Shown here one piece after another: positions 15,375-24,059 of a DNA stretch of 64,000 bases. How positions within the stretch are numbered: the first letter of the stretch is position 1; every line of letters begins with the position of its first letter. A program made the position numbers and the translations under genes. The notes under the pieces are model-generated. The model did no database searches. It was not told the origin of the DNA and saw only the letters and a program-made list of their open reading frames with translations. This stretch comes from Leucothrix pacifica. GTDB taxonomy: Bacteria > Pseudomonadota > Gammaproteobacteria > Thiotrichales > Thiotrichaceae. The DNA is taken from contig NZ_QGKM01000003.1 in the NCBI RefSeq assembly GCF_003172875.1, forward strand, positions 1 through 64,000, given 5' to 3'.

Positions 15375-16817
15375 ATGAGACGCACTAAAATTGTCGCCAC
15401 CCTTGGCCCAGCTACAGACACACCTGAAAGTATTGAAAAACTCATCGCTGCAGGCGCTAACGTCGTACGCTTAAACTTCTCTCACGGTTCACCTGAGGAG
15501 CACGCGCATCGCGCACAGATGGTACGCGACGCCGCAGCTAAGCTAGGCAAGGTCGTCGGCATTCTCGGTGACTTACAAGGCCCTAAAATCCGTATCGATC
15601 GTTTCCGCGACGGAAAAATCACACTCGCCACTGGTGATGCGTTCTATCTGGACAGTGATATGGGCGTTGAGGACGGTAATCAGGAAGGTGTTGGCCTTAC
15701 TTATAAGACCTTGCCTCAGGAAGTTCACGAAGGCGATGAACTACTACTGGATGACGGTCGTATTGTATTTGTCGTAAAGAGCGTTGTTGGTAACCGTATT
15801 CATTGCGAAGTGGTCAACGGTGGTATCTTGTCGAATAACAAGGGGATTAACCGCCGCAATGGTGGTTTGTCTGCAGACGCACTGACTGAGAAAGATATTC
15901 GTGATATCAAAACAGCGGCTGACATTAATGTTGATTTCCTGGCTGTGTCATTCCCACGCTCTGCTGAAGATATGCACTACGCACGACGCCTGATGAAAGA
16001 AGCTGGCGGTAAAGCGGCCATGGTTGCAAAACTGGAGCGTGCTGAAGTGGTTGACCAACCGGTGCTCGATGAAATTATCTGCGCGTCTGATGTGCTCATG
16101 GTTGCTCGTGGCGATCTGGGTGTTGAGATCGGCGATGCTAAGCTACCACTAACTCAGAAAAACATTATCAACCGTTGTCGCAGCTTGAACCGCATCATCA
16201 TTACCGCGACACAGATGATGGAAACCATGATCGACAACCCAATCCCGACACGTGCTGAGGTATTCGACGTGGCGAACGCGGTGATCGACGGAACTGACGC
16301 AGTCATGCTGTCTGGTGAAACAGCAGTGGGTAAGCACCCGGATAAAGTTATCTCAATCATGAATGAGATCTGCGAACAAGCTGAACTATCACGTGACGCG
16401 ACCGTTTCTGCTCACAGACTAGAGTCGCAGTTCCAACGCGTCGATGAAGGCATTGCGATGGCAACAATGTACGCCGCTAACCACATGAACATCAAAGCAA
16501 TCGGTGCACTGACAGAGTCAGGCTCAACAGCTCGCTGGATGTCTCGTATCAGTTCAGGTATTCCTATTTTCGCACTGACCAATCACGAAAAAACCTGTCG
16601 CTTGGTGAGCTTGTACCGTGGTGTTTACCCGGTGCTACTGACTGAAAAGCTGTCTAACCCATTGGTTGCCAATCAGGTCGTTATCAATCATCTGCTAGAA
16701 GCTGAAGTCGTTTCTAACGGTGATAATGTAATCGTCACTAAAGGTGACTTGATGGGTCACGATGGTGGTACTAACCAGATGAAAATCATCAATGTTGGAA
16801 ATCACAAAGCCGCATAA
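15375..16817 (+). CDS. pyk: pyruvate kinase
   Basis: A 480-residue pyruvate kinase (phosphoenolpyruvate + ADP to pyruvate + ATP), the usual length. It opens MRRTKIVATLGPATDT, with the substrate-binding NFSHG, GDLQGPKIR and the signature MVAKLERAEVV ... MVARGDLGVEIG, then TATQMMETMI and the VMLSGETAVGKHP segment. The C-terminal allosteric domain is complete. The sequence resembles PykA. A HexR-like operator lies upstream, which fits control by KDG-6-phosphate, the product of KdgK encoded 3.7 kb further on. A terminator follows the stop codon. No close ribosome binding site; AAAGGAT lies 14 bases upstream. Confidence 0.97.
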   Translation: MRRTKIVATLGPATDTPESIEKLIAAGANVVRLNFSHGSPEEHAHRAQMVRDAAAKLGKVVGILGDLQGPKIRIDRFRDGKITLATGDAFYLDSDMGVEDGNQEGVGLTYKTLPQEVHEGDELLLDDGRIVFVVKSVVGNRIHCEVVNGGILSNNKGINRRNGGLSADALTEKDIRDIKTAADINVDFLAVSFPRSAEDMHYARRLMKEAGGKAAMVAKLERAEVVDQPVLDEIICASDVLMVARGDLGVEIGDAKLPLTQKNIINRCRSLNRIIITATQMMETMIDNPIPTRAEVFDVANAVIDGTDAVMLSGETAVGKHPDKVISIMNEICEQAELSRDATVSAHRLESQFQRVDEGIAMATMYAANHMNIKAIGALTESGSTARWMSRISSGIPIFALTNHEKTCRLVSLYRGVYPVLLTEKLSNPLVANQVVINHLLEAEVVSNGDNVIVTKGDLMGHDGGTNQMKIINVGNHKAA

Positions 16818-16848
16818 GTCGTGAGCAACAAGCGCGACTAAGCAAGAC

Positions 16849-16895
16849 AATGCCGCAATCGTTGATGTAGCTATATCAATGCTTGTGGCATTTTT
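16849..16895 (+). terminator. intrinsic terminator after pyk
   Basis: AATGCC at 16849-16854 pairs with GGCATT at 16887-16892, with further pairing of CAA/TTG and TTGAT/ATCAA inside, followed by TTTTTC. It lies 32 bases after the pyk stop codon. Confidence 0.7.
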
Positions 16896-16957
16896 CGTTT
16901 TACCTCTGCGGTAAGAGTCTTCCGACAACTGCAACCAAACCCACCAATAAGGAATCT

Positions 16958-17731
16958 ATGAGCCAAATAGCCATCGACTGCGTGTTGGATATCAAAGCTG
17001 ACATTGGGGAGAGTGCCGTTTGGTGCACCGAAACACATTCACTTTTTTGGGTAGATATTCCGAAAGGAACTCTGAACAGCTTTGACCCGACAACCGGACA
17101 CAACCAAAGCTGGTCAATGGGTGAAAGCTTAGGCTGCTTTGCACTGACCAATCGCGCGACAATTGTGCTGGCGCTTGCTTCTGGTTCAGTGTATTGCTTG
17201 GATGTCATCACAGATCAGGATGAGCCTGAAGACAAGGAAGCAGCCGTAAACGTACGAAAGATCATGAGTGGATTTCATATTCCGAATGGCATGGCATTCT
17301 CTCCGGATGGAAAGACTGCCTATATTTCGGACTCCTTTCCTGAGATCCGTACGATATGGGCTTATGACTATGATCTGACGGATGGCGTTTGGTCAAATCA
17401 GCGAGTCTTTTTCGATACCAAAGGACGTCCGGGGCGACCTGACGGTGGCACTATTGATGCTGATGGTTGTTACTGGATGGCGGGCGTCAGTGGCTGGGAG
17501 CTAGTGCGTATCACACCAGCAGGAAAAGTTGATATGGTGATTGAGTTTCCGGTTGAAAAGCCAACCAAAATCGCATTTGGTGGTGACAACCTAGACACCC
17601 TATTTGTGACGTCTTTGGGTTGTGACATCACTGAAGGCACTCACCAACCTCATGCGGGCGGCTTGTTTGCTCTAACCGTACCAGGCGTAACCGGTTTGGC
17701 AACACCACGCTTGCCGCTTGGTCGTACATAG
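16958..17731 (+). CDS. SMP-30/gluconolactonase-family protein with an internal in-frame loss
   Basis: A 257-residue six-bladed propeller lactonase of the SMP-30/LRE group, which opens sugar lactones to aldonates. Three of the metal ligands of the family can be placed: the glutamate of GESAVW near residue 18, the asparagine of IPNG near 110 and the aspartate of GRPDGG near 163. The conserved NDG-x-D and GRFWxGTM segment that should follow residue 85, and that contributes the substrate-binding asparagine, is absent: VYCLDVITDQDEPED runs directly to the segment before IPNG. Relatives have about 290 residues, so 30-40 seem lost. The start at 16958 has AAGGAAT before it. It lies next to uxuA-kdgK (convergent). 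Activity is doubtful. Confidence 0.85.
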   Translation: MSQIAIDCVLDIKADIGESAVWCTETHSLFWVDIPKGTLNSFDPTTGHNQSWSMGESLGCFALTNRATIVLALASGSVYCLDVITDQDEPEDKEAAVNVRKIMSGFHIPNGMAFSPDGKTAYISDSFPEIRTIWAYDYDLTDGVWSNQRVFFDTKGRPGRPDGGTIDADGCYWMAGVSGWELVRITPAGKVDMVIEFPVEKPTKIAFGGDNLDTLFVTSLGCDITEGTHQPHAGGLFALTVPGVTGLATPRLPLGRT

Positions 17732-17750
17732 ACCGACATCAATAAACAAA

Positions 17751-17797
17751 AAATCCCCAGTAACAATGATTGCAGAGCAAGGTTTCACTGGAGATTT
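17751..17797. terminator. bidirectional terminator between SMP-30 and uxuA genes
   Basis: AAATCCCCAGT (from 17751) pairs with ACTGGAGATTT (17787-17797) with one mismatch across a 24-base loop. The plus strand ends in TTTATT and the minus strand in TTTTTTG. It lies between two convergent genes. Confidence 0.55.
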
Positions 17798-17829
17798 ATT
17801 GCTGATATTTGGAGAATTATCAGTCTTCG

Positions 17830-19011
17830 CTAAGCGGCCGTCAATCGCTCCACCGCCTGCACCACGCCTCTGAGCTCAGCCATCCCTTTTAAGCGCCCCA
17901 GATACGAATATCCCGGATTCACTTGTGACCCTTCCTCAAATACCAGCAAATGCCCATGATCCGGTCTCAGGAAAATGTCATTGCTACGACGCTCATTTGC
18001 TTTAGCGTCTTTCTCAGCGGCTAATAAGGCCTGAATAATCGCAATCATGTCCAGATCACCATTCAGGTGCTCCGCTTCATAGAATGAGCCATCACTATCA
18101 CGACGAACATTTCTGAGATGAGTAAAGTGAATACGGTCAGCATACTTGCCCGCCATTTTCACAAGATCATTATCTGCACGCGCGCCAAAAGACCCCACAC
18201 AGAAGGTCAGGCCATTGGCCGGACTTTCAACCGCACTAAACAAGAAATCTAAATCCGACTCTGTTGATACAATTCGGGGTAATCCAAACAATGGGAACGG
18301 AGGATCATCCGGGTGAATCGCCAGACTGATTCCCTGAGCCTCGGCTGTCGGTGTAACAGCCTCAAGGAATGAAACCAGATTATTTCGCATGTCGTCATCA
18401 CTAACGTCATCAAAACGAGCGATACGCTTAGCAAACTCACCAGCGCCATGACTTTCTGCGCCACCGGGTAAACCAGCAACGATATTTTTTTCCAATAAGG
18501 CGATAGCTTCATCAGACTTTGACTTCAAGCGTTCCTCTGCCAGTGCTAATGTCTCAGCACTATAGTCCTGAGCAGCCGACTCGCGTTTAAGCACGAATAC
18601 ATCATAAGCAACAAAGTCGATCATATCGAAACGTAAAGCAATGCCCTGTCCTTCCAATCGATGATTCAGGTCTGTGCGCGTCCAATCCACCACCGGCATG
18701 AAGTTATAGCAGACCGTCTTTACACCAGCCGCACCCAGATTTTCCAGCGTCTGTTTCCATGCCGCGACTTCTTCAGTCGCTCCGGCACCTTTGAGCTTAA
18801 TCTCATCTGACATCCAGATCGATTCACACACATCCCACGTCAGCCCCGCTGCCTCGATGCATTTTTTGTGCTCGAGAATATCTTCCATCGGCCAAACTTG
18901 TCCCGGTGAATAGCCATGCAGTGCCGATACAATCCCTTCACTACCAGCCTGCCGGATATTTTCCAGAGAGATCGGATCGTTCTTACCAAACCAACGCCAT
19001 GTCTGTCTCAT
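17830..19011 (-). CDS. uxuA: mannonate dehydratase
   Basis: A 393-residue enzyme that dehydrates D-mannonate to 2-keto-3-deoxygluconate in glucuronate breakdown. The length is the family norm. Typical stretches are MRQTWRWFGKNDPISL, the long TIM-barrel core, LAIHPDDPPFPLFGLPRI with the metal-binding histidine and aspartate, CVGSFGARADND, HFTHLRNVRR and FLRPDHGH near the end. It follows kdgK after 18 bases, with an AGGTAAACAGT ribosome binding site in the gap. Order on the minus strand is gntR, kdgK, uxuA. No uxaC or uxuB is nearby, so mannonate must be supplied by enzymes encoded elsewhere. Confidence 0.95.
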   Translation of the reverse strand: MRQTWRWFGKNDPISLENIRQAGSEGIVSALHGYSPGQVWPMEDILEHKKCIEAAGLTWDVCESIWMSDEIKLKGAGATEEVAAWKQTLENLGAAGVKTVCYNFMPVVDWTRTDLNHRLEGQGIALRFDMIDFVAYDVFVLKRESAAQDYSAETLALAEERLKSKSDEAIALLEKNIVAGLPGGAESHGAGEFAKRIARFDDVSDDDMRNNLVSFLEAVTPTAEAQGISLAIHPDDPPFPLFGLPRIVSTESDLDFLFSAVESPANGLTFCVGSFGARADNDLVKMAGKYADRIHFTHLRNVRRDSDGSFYEAEHLNGDLDMIAIIQALLAAEKDAKANERRSNDIFLRPDHGHLLVFEEGSQVNPGYSYLGRLKGMAELRGVVQAVERLTAA

Positions 19012-19030
19012 ACTGTTTACCTAAAACTGT

Positions 19031-19942
19031 TTATCCTGCCTGAACCAGCTCGAAGGCGACCAATGCGCCTTTGTTACATACCACGGCTGCCGCACAGCGC
19101 TGTGCTACTGCGATGGATTTATCGATATCGCCGGAAGCCATATACTCAGCCAAATAAGCACCGTTAAAAGAATCACCCGCTGCGGTGGTATCAACGACAC
19201 CCGTGGTTGCTGCAACTGGGTAATAACGATAGCTGTCACCCTCGGCAAATAGCGTATCCTCTTCACCATTCTTAACCACCACCTGACTAACGCCTAACGC
19301 TTGATAGCGCTGCGCGGTTGCCATCGGCGTTTCATCACCAAACGTAATTTGCTCATCTTCAAAGCTTGGCATTACCACATCAGAAATTGCCGCAGTGCGC
19401 GTGATGACGTCTTTCATTCTTTCTTCGGATATCCACAAACGTGGCCGGATATTAGGGTCAAACACTACGATAGCGTCTTTTTTCAGTGCACCACGCAAGC
19501 CCTTTATCAAAGTTTCAGCGGCATCATCCGGTAAAATAGCCATAGTGATACCAGACAAATAGACAACATCAGCTAAGGCAACAGCATCCCACAGTTTACT
19601 TGGGTCTTGCATCATCTGTCGTGCGGCAGACGAGTCACGCCAGTAACTAAAAGAACGCTCTGCACCATTAAGGTGTATCTTATACAGTCCGGGCACGCCT
19701 CCTTTAATGTGAGGCACATGTGTGGTGGCAATACCTGCACTCTCGACAAATGACAGCAACTCTTTTGAGTTTTCATCATCACCGACTGCCGTGAAAAAAG
19801 CAGCTCTTGAATCATTGTTCATTAAGGCACGGGCGTACCATAAGGTATTAAATACATCGCCTGCAAAGCCTTGCTTCCAAAGCTGGTCTCCCATTGATGA
19901 AAGTTCCATCATGCATTCGCCAATACCAAGTAATGACTTCAT
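19031..19942 (-). CDS. kdgK: 2-keto-3-deoxygluconate kinase (PfkB family)
   Basis: A 303-residue PfkB/ribokinase-type sugar kinase that phosphorylates KDG to KDG-6-phosphate. The start GIGECMMELS, the substrate-binding FAGDVFNTLWYARAL, FDPNIRPRLW and the catalytic DTTAAGDSFNGAYLAEYM signature near residue 250 are all in place, with the aspartate of AAGDSF as the base. It is full length. A GAGGACGT ribosome binding site supports the start. It is followed by uxuA, so the two steps mannonate to KDG to KDG-6-P are encoded together. The product is the effector of HexR, whose likely operator lies ahead of pyk in this window. An aldolase (eda) is not in the window. Confidence 0.93.
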   Translation of the reverse strand: MKSLLGIGECMMELSSMGDQLWKQGFAGDVFNTLWYARALMNNDSRAAFFTAVGDDENSKELLSFVESAGIATTHVPHIKGGVPGLYKIHLNGAERSFSYWRDSSAARQMMQDPSKLWDAVALADVVYLSGITMAILPDDAAETLIKGLRGALKKDAIVVFDPNIRPRLWISEERMKDVITRTAAISDVVMPSFEDEQITFGDETPMATAQRYQALGVSQVVVKNGEEDTLFAEGDSYRYYPVAATTGVVDTTAAGDSFNGAYLAEYMASGDIDKSIAVAQRCAAAVVCNKGALVAFELVQAG

Positions 19943-19996
19943 TTATACGTCCTCAGACTATCTTGAATAAGTTGTTAGGAATTATGCTGTGCTCGT

Positions 19997-20746
19997 TTAC
20001 GAGCTTGACACTTCACCATCAAACACGCGCTGTCTTGCATTATCAATATGGCGACGCATGGCATCACGCGCAGCAGGTGCATCACCTTCAATGATTGCCT
20101 CGATGATCTCACGATGCTCTTGCTGCACCAGCTCCAAACGTGTCTTCGGTTTCATCAGTGATAAGTTTCGCGTCAAGTTCATTCCCGTCAGAATGTTCGC
20201 ATTCATCGAGGTTCTGGCTGATGCAAAATACTGGTTATCTGAAGCCCGACAGATTGCAAAATGGAACGCTTCATCAGCATCCACACCCAGCTCATTATTT
20301 TCAACACAACGGTCCAGCTCTTTAAGCGCCGCTGTCATCAAATCAATATCAGCCTGTGAACGTCGCTTTGCTGCCAAATAGGCCGCCTCGCCTTCAACCG
20401 CTGCACGAAACTCAAAGGTTCTCTGAATGTCAGCGATAGACCCCACCGGAGCAAAATCGAGTATTGCCTCATCAGGCCTGCGCTTTACAAAGGAGCCGGA
20501 ACCTTGGCGTGATACAATCACATCATCTTCACGCAATTGCTTGAGTGCCTGACGCAAAATTGGTCGCGATACTTGCATTTGTTCACTCAGTACGTGCTCG
20601 GTGGGAAGCTTATCTCCGACAGCTATTTCCCCCTGAACAATCATAGAAAGCAATCGTTCATAGACACGATCCGACAGGCTACTATCCTTAAATGCCTGCT
20701 TCTCTGAGCGATGTGATTTTTCTTGTGATGATTTCATTGGCTCCAT
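19997..20746 (-). CDS. GntR-family regulator of the uronate genes (FCD group, UxuR-like)
   Basis: A 249-residue regulator with a winged helix at about residues 22-90 (LSDRVYERLLSMIVQGEIAVG, EQMQVSRPILRQALKQL) and an FCD domain (FEFRAAVEGEAAYLAA, DADEAFHFAICRAS, EHREIIEAIIEGDAPAARDAM). FadR-type regulators of this sort (UxuR, ExuR, KdgR-like) normally sense a uronate or KDG and repress the pathway. It lies directly upstream of kdgK-uxuA on the same strand, 54 bases away, so it is probably part of the same unit. AGAGGAAA lies 7-8 bases before the ATG. An AT-rich inverted repeat upstream may be its own operator. Confidence 0.88.
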   Translation of the reverse strand: MEPMKSSQEKSHRSEKQAFKDSSLSDRVYERLLSMIVQGEIAVGDKLPTEHVLSEQMQVSRPILRQALKQLREDDVIVSRQGSGSFVKRRPDEAILDFAPVGSIADIQRTFEFRAAVEGEAAYLAAKRRSQADIDLMTAALKELDRCVENNELGVDADEAFHFAICRASDNQYFASARTSMNANILTGMNLTRNLSLMKPKTRLELVQQEHREIIEAIIEGDAPAARDAMRRHIDNARQRVFDGEVSSS

Positions 20747-20787
20747 CTGGCTTTCCTCTGTCCATGCAGTCAGTATAGTAATTTGTT

Positions 20788-20811
20788 AATAATTTGTAAA
20801 TTTAAATTATT
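20788..20811. promoter_or_regulatory. AATAATTT-n8-AAATTATT inverted repeat, candidate operator
   Basis: A perfect 8-base inverted repeat 42-65 bases upstream of the GntR gene for the kdgK-uxuA unit. Being entirely A/T apart from one G it could arise by chance; the position is what makes it worth listing. Confidence 0.3.
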
Positions 20812-20856
20812 GACAATTGCCTGCCATAAAGAGAGATGACTGGTCTTACTAAAAAA

Positions 20857-21669
20857 CTATTTCTGACAGTTACTACAATAAAACGTTGAACGTTGACCTT
20901 GCTTGATTTGTTTGATGGGGGCAGCACATAAGCGGCAAGGCTCATTAGTTCGTCCATATACATTCAATTGTTGCTGGAAATAACCTGGCTTACCTTCAGC
21001 CTGGACAAAATCCCTCAAAGTAGTCCCACCTTGTGCAATGGCACGAGCAAGCACCTGCTTAATACTCTCCGTTAACTGCACATACCGTGCTTTCGACACC
21101 TTGTTCGCAGCACGCTTGGGCGAAATACCAGCCATAAACAGTGACTCACTCGCGTAAATATTACCGACACCTACCACAACCTGCGCATCCATAATGAACT
21201 GCTTGACCGCGACCGAACGCTTTTGCGCTGATGCATGCAAATACTCTGCATTAAAAGCATCCGTTAGTGGCTCAGGCCCAAGGTGTTGTATCAACTTGTG
21301 TTGTGCGATCGGTTGTTGCGTCCAAAGCACTGCTCCAAATCGTCGCGGGTCATGCAAGCGAATTGACTTACCGGACGCTAATACCAAATCAACGTGATCA
21401 TGTTTCTCAGGTGCAAGGCCTGCCTCCACAATCCGTAGACTCCCTGACATGCCCAGATGGAGCATTACGGTTCCCGTGTCTGCCTCCAGCAACACATACT
21501 TGGCACGCCTCGACACTGTGTTAACCGTTTGCCCAACCAAGTCCTGCAGATCATCCGGAACGGGCCAGCGCAATTGCGCCTGCCTGACTACTACATCACG
21601 CACTACCTGCCCTTCTGTATGAGGTGCTATTCCACGGCACGTTGTTTCGACTTCGGGCAATTCAGGCAT
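20857..21669 (-). CDS. mutM: formamidopyrimidine-DNA glycosylase
   Basis: A 270-residue base-excision repair enzyme that removes 8-oxoguanine and formamidopyrimidines and then cuts the abasic site. The mature N-terminus PELPEVETT carries the catalytic proline and glutamates; [10 protein letters not shown] is the family loop with the DNA-binding asparagine, and the C-terminal zinc finger has its four cysteines (CRLC ... CSNC). The length is normal. A GAGGAAT ribosome binding site precedes the ATG, two bases after the stop of the upstream membrane-anchored gene, so the two are coupled. The gene is chromosomal core. Confidence 0.97.
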   Translation of the reverse strand: MPELPEVETTCRGIAPHTEGQVVRDVVVRQAQLRWPVPDDLQDLVGQTVNTVSRRAKYVLLEADTGTVMLHLGMSGSLRIVEAGLAPEKHDHVDLVLASGKSIRLHDPRRFGAVLWTQQPIAQHKLIQHLGPEPLTDAFNAEYLHASAQKRSVAVKQFIMDAQVVVGVGNIYASESLFMAGISPKRAANKVSKARYVQLTESIKQVLARAIAQGGTTLRDFVQAEGKPGYFQQQLNVYGRTNEPCRLCAAPIKQIKQGQRSTFYCSNCQK

Positions 21670-21671
21670 TG

Positions 21672-22181
21672 CTATTCCTCAATAAAACCATTAATTCCGC
21701 GGCCAAGTAATTCATAGACCACTTCATTCACTAACAAGATGCGCTCATCCACCAAAACATATCGATAATGATTCACAGGGTTTAATTTTCCAAGTGCATA
21801 TTCTACCTCATTAAAGCGCACCCGTATCGCAGAATCCCCCAAGCCAAAGTCTTCAAGTTGTTTACCAGCTGAGGAATATTCTGCCTGTATCGGTTCGGCT
21901 AACAAGGTCGTCAGTTGCTGAAGTGCCTTGGTACTGGCTTTTGCTTTGACTGGCTGCGTAATTAACCAATCCGCACCGTCGGCTTGCATACTAATGATGG
22001 GTTGGTCCGGAAGTTTGATACTAATGGAACGCATTAGGTCGCCAACCTTGTCACTATAAAGCGTATCCGGACCACGCTGGTCTTTTTGCAACTGAAGGTA
22101 GACCAGCCAAGATAATAAAAGTACGACAATAAACAATAGCAAATTAATGTATCTGCGTTTATTGGTACCAGATTGCTGCAT
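21672..22181 (-). CDS. membrane-anchored protein of unknown function (DUF4340-like)
   Basis: A 169-residue protein with a single N-terminal membrane helix at about residues 11-30 ([20 protein letters not shown]) and a periplasmic part with repeated beta-strand segments ([36 protein letters not shown]). This resembles the DUF4340 type found beside mutM or in gliding/ABC-2 gene sets, although the match is by impression only. It ends two bases ahead of mutM, so the pair is probably co-transcribed. No catalytic motif is visible. The sequence is well behaved and of the same composition as its neighbours. Confidence 0.65.
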   Translation of the reverse strand: MQQSGTNKRRYINLLLFIVVLLLSWLVYLQLQKDQRGPDTLYSDKVGDLMRSISIKLPDQPIISMQADGADWLITQPVKAKASTKALQQLTTLLAEPIQAEYSSAGKQLEDFGLGDSAIRVRFNEVEYALGKLNPVNHYRYVLVDERILLVNEVVYELLGRGINGFIEE

Positions 22182-22407
22182 TCTTCTGCCTTTTTTAATA
22201 ATGATAATTTATCGATCATATCATGACCAAGCCGCTTTTTTGGTGTCTCAGGATAATATTCATAGATTAAACAACCAATTACAGCCGTATTCTATTATTC
22301 CGCAGTGCAGCATATAAGTCACTGATTTTTAGACAAATATTCATATATGACCTATAATTAAGGGGCAGATCAAATGCAAATTCTATTAATTCGAAAAGGA
22401 GATTCTT

Positions 22408-23130
22408 ATGGGTCGAGTCGCAGTTGTAACAGGTGGCACACGCGGTATCGGTGAAGCCATTTGCTTAAGATTGAAAGATGCAGGCTATACGGTAGCTGCA
22501 ACCTACGCAGGCAATGACGAGTCTGCAAATGCATTTTCTGAAAAGAACGGTATTGCCGTTTATAAATTTGATGTCAGTGACTTTAGCGCCTGTGAAGCTG
22601 GTATCGCGAAAATCGAGGGCGACCTTGGTCCTGTTGAAGTACTTGTCAACAATGCCGGTATCACGCGTGACGGTACAATGCACAAGATGAACTTCGAGCG
22701 CTGGAATGAAGTTATCCAAACCAACCTGTCATCTTGCTTCAATATGTGTCGTACAGTTATCGATGGCATGCGTGAGCGTAACTTCGGGCGTATCGTCAAT
22801 ATTGGCTCGGTAAATGGCCGTGCGGGACAATATGGTCAGGTTAACTATGCTGCTGCAAAGTCTGGTATTCATGGTTTTACTAAAGCTTTGGCACTGGAAG
22901 GCGCAAGCAAGAACATTACAGTCAACGCAATTGCACCGGGTTATGTGTTAACGGACATGGTGCGCAAGGTTCCACAGGAAATTCTGGACAAGATTATTGC
23001 CACAATTCCGGTAGGACGTCTGGGTGATCCTGATGATATTGCGCGTAGTGTGATGTTCCTGATTGAAGATGAAGCGGGCTTCATCACTGGTGCTACTTTA
23101 GACATCAATGGCGGGCAACAAATGTACTAA
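22408..23130 (+). CDS. phaB: acetoacetyl-CoA reductase
   Basis: A 240-residue short-chain dehydrogenase. The cofactor loop TGGTRGIG, the NNAG motif, and the catalytic serine, tyrosine and lysine (NIGSVNG, QVNYAAAKSG) are all present. Several stretches are diagnostic of PhaB more than of FabG: NNAGITRDGTMHKM, GMRERNFGRIVNIGSVNG and the C-terminal GATLDINGGQQMY. PhaB makes (R)-3-hydroxybutyryl-CoA with NADPH for polyhydroxybutyrate. An AAAAGGAG ribosome binding site is placed ideally. phaA and phaC are not next to it, so the polymer genes are scattered. It ends in a clear terminator, so it forms its own unit. Confidence 0.92.
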   Translation: MGRVAVVTGGTRGIGEAICLRLKDAGYTVAATYAGNDESANAFSEKNGIAVYKFDVSDFSACEAGIAKIEGDLGPVEVLVNNAGITRDGTMHKMNFERWNEVIQTNLSSCFNMCRTVIDGMRERNFGRIVNIGSVNGRAGQYGQVNYAAAKSGIHGFTKALALEGASKNITVNAIAPGYVLTDMVRKVPQEILDKIIATIPVGRLGDPDDIARSVMFLIEDEAGFITGATLDINGGQQMY

Positions 23131-23169
23131 ATGATTGTCCGGCCCTTCCGGATAAATCGCAATATAAAT

Positions 23170-23203
23170 ACATCGGTAGTTTTCTGGCTGCCGATGTGTT
23201 TTA
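23170..23203 (+). terminator. intrinsic terminator after phaB
   Basis: ACATCGG at 23170-23176 pairs with CCGATGT at 23191-23197, extended by AG/CT across a T/G mismatch, and is followed by GTTTTAG. It lies 40 bases after the phaB stop. Confidence 0.65.
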
Positions 23204-23354
23204 GCTCACACCTCGCACCAACGACCACATTACCGACACCCCTCCCCTGCAGCCTGTAAAGACTTCGTAAAATCCCCCACCCTGTTATCTGATTGCGTTA
23301 TTATTTTAATCATAACTACTAATCGCGATGCGATTCACACAGGACATGAAGGCT

Positions 23355-24059
23355 ATGACTCAACATAATATTTTACTTGCCGATGACGACATTGTTCTTG
23401 CAGAGATGTTGACAGAATACCTGCAAGGAGAAGGCTTTGACGTCACCTTGGTTCACAACGGCGAAGATGCTTTAGAAGCCAGTAAATCCCCTAAGGACAT
23501 GATCATTCTCGATATCATGATGCCTAAAATGGATGGTCTGGAAGTGCTCAAGGCAGTTCGTCAAACTGACACAGATACACCAGTCATCATGCTAACCGCG
23601 CGTGGTGATGATATTGACCGCATACTTGGGCTTGAGCTTGGGGCAGACGACTACATGCCGAAACCGTGCAATCCACGTGAGTTGTTAGCACGGGTAAAGG
23701 CTATTTTACGTCGCGCAAGTACTAGTGGCAAAGCATCGTCATCACAGAGTGATTTGCTCAATGTTGGTGATTTGGAAATGAACGTACATAACCGTCAGGC
23801 TAAGCTACAGGATGAAGTGTTGATTTTGACACAAACGGAGTTCGACATCCTGCAGCTACTGATGCAATCAGCGGATGAACTGATTACCAAACAGAAAATA
23901 TCCGAAGATATTCTGGGCAGAAAGCTAGGGGCTTATGATCGTAGCATCGATGTGCACATTAGTAACCTGCGTCGTAAATTATCACAATCAACAATGCTGA
24001 ATATCCAAACAGTCCGTGGCAGCGGCTACTTATTGAATGTTAAGCGAGACGCTGCATGA
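23355..24059 (+). CDS. cpxR: two-component response regulator (CpxR-like)
   Basis: A 234-residue OmpR-family regulator. The receiver domain has the acidic pair in LLADDD, the phospho-acceptor aspartate in IILDIMMPKMDG, and TAR and the lysine of MPKP. A winged-helix effector domain follows from about residue 135 (ILTQTEFDILQLL, DRSIDVHISNLRRKL, VRGSGYLL). The wording LTQTEFDIL and GRKLGAYDRSIDVHISNLRRKL is close to CpxR. The start at 23355 was chosen to give the standard length; ATGs at 23328 and 23346 are in frame and AAGG or AGGA lie near both later ones. The stop overlaps cpxA by four bases. Confidence 0.9.
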   Translation: MTQHNILLADDDIVLAEMLTEYLQGEGFDVTLVHNGEDALEASKSPKDMIILDIMMPKMDGLEVLKAVRQTDTDTPVIMLTARGDDIDRILGLELGADDYMPKPCNPRELLARVKAILRRASTSGKASSSQSDLLNVGDLEMNVHNRQAKLQDEVLILTQTEFDILQLLMQSADELITKQKISEDILGRKLGAYDRSIDVHISNLRRKLSQSTMLNIQTVRGSGYLLNVKRDAA

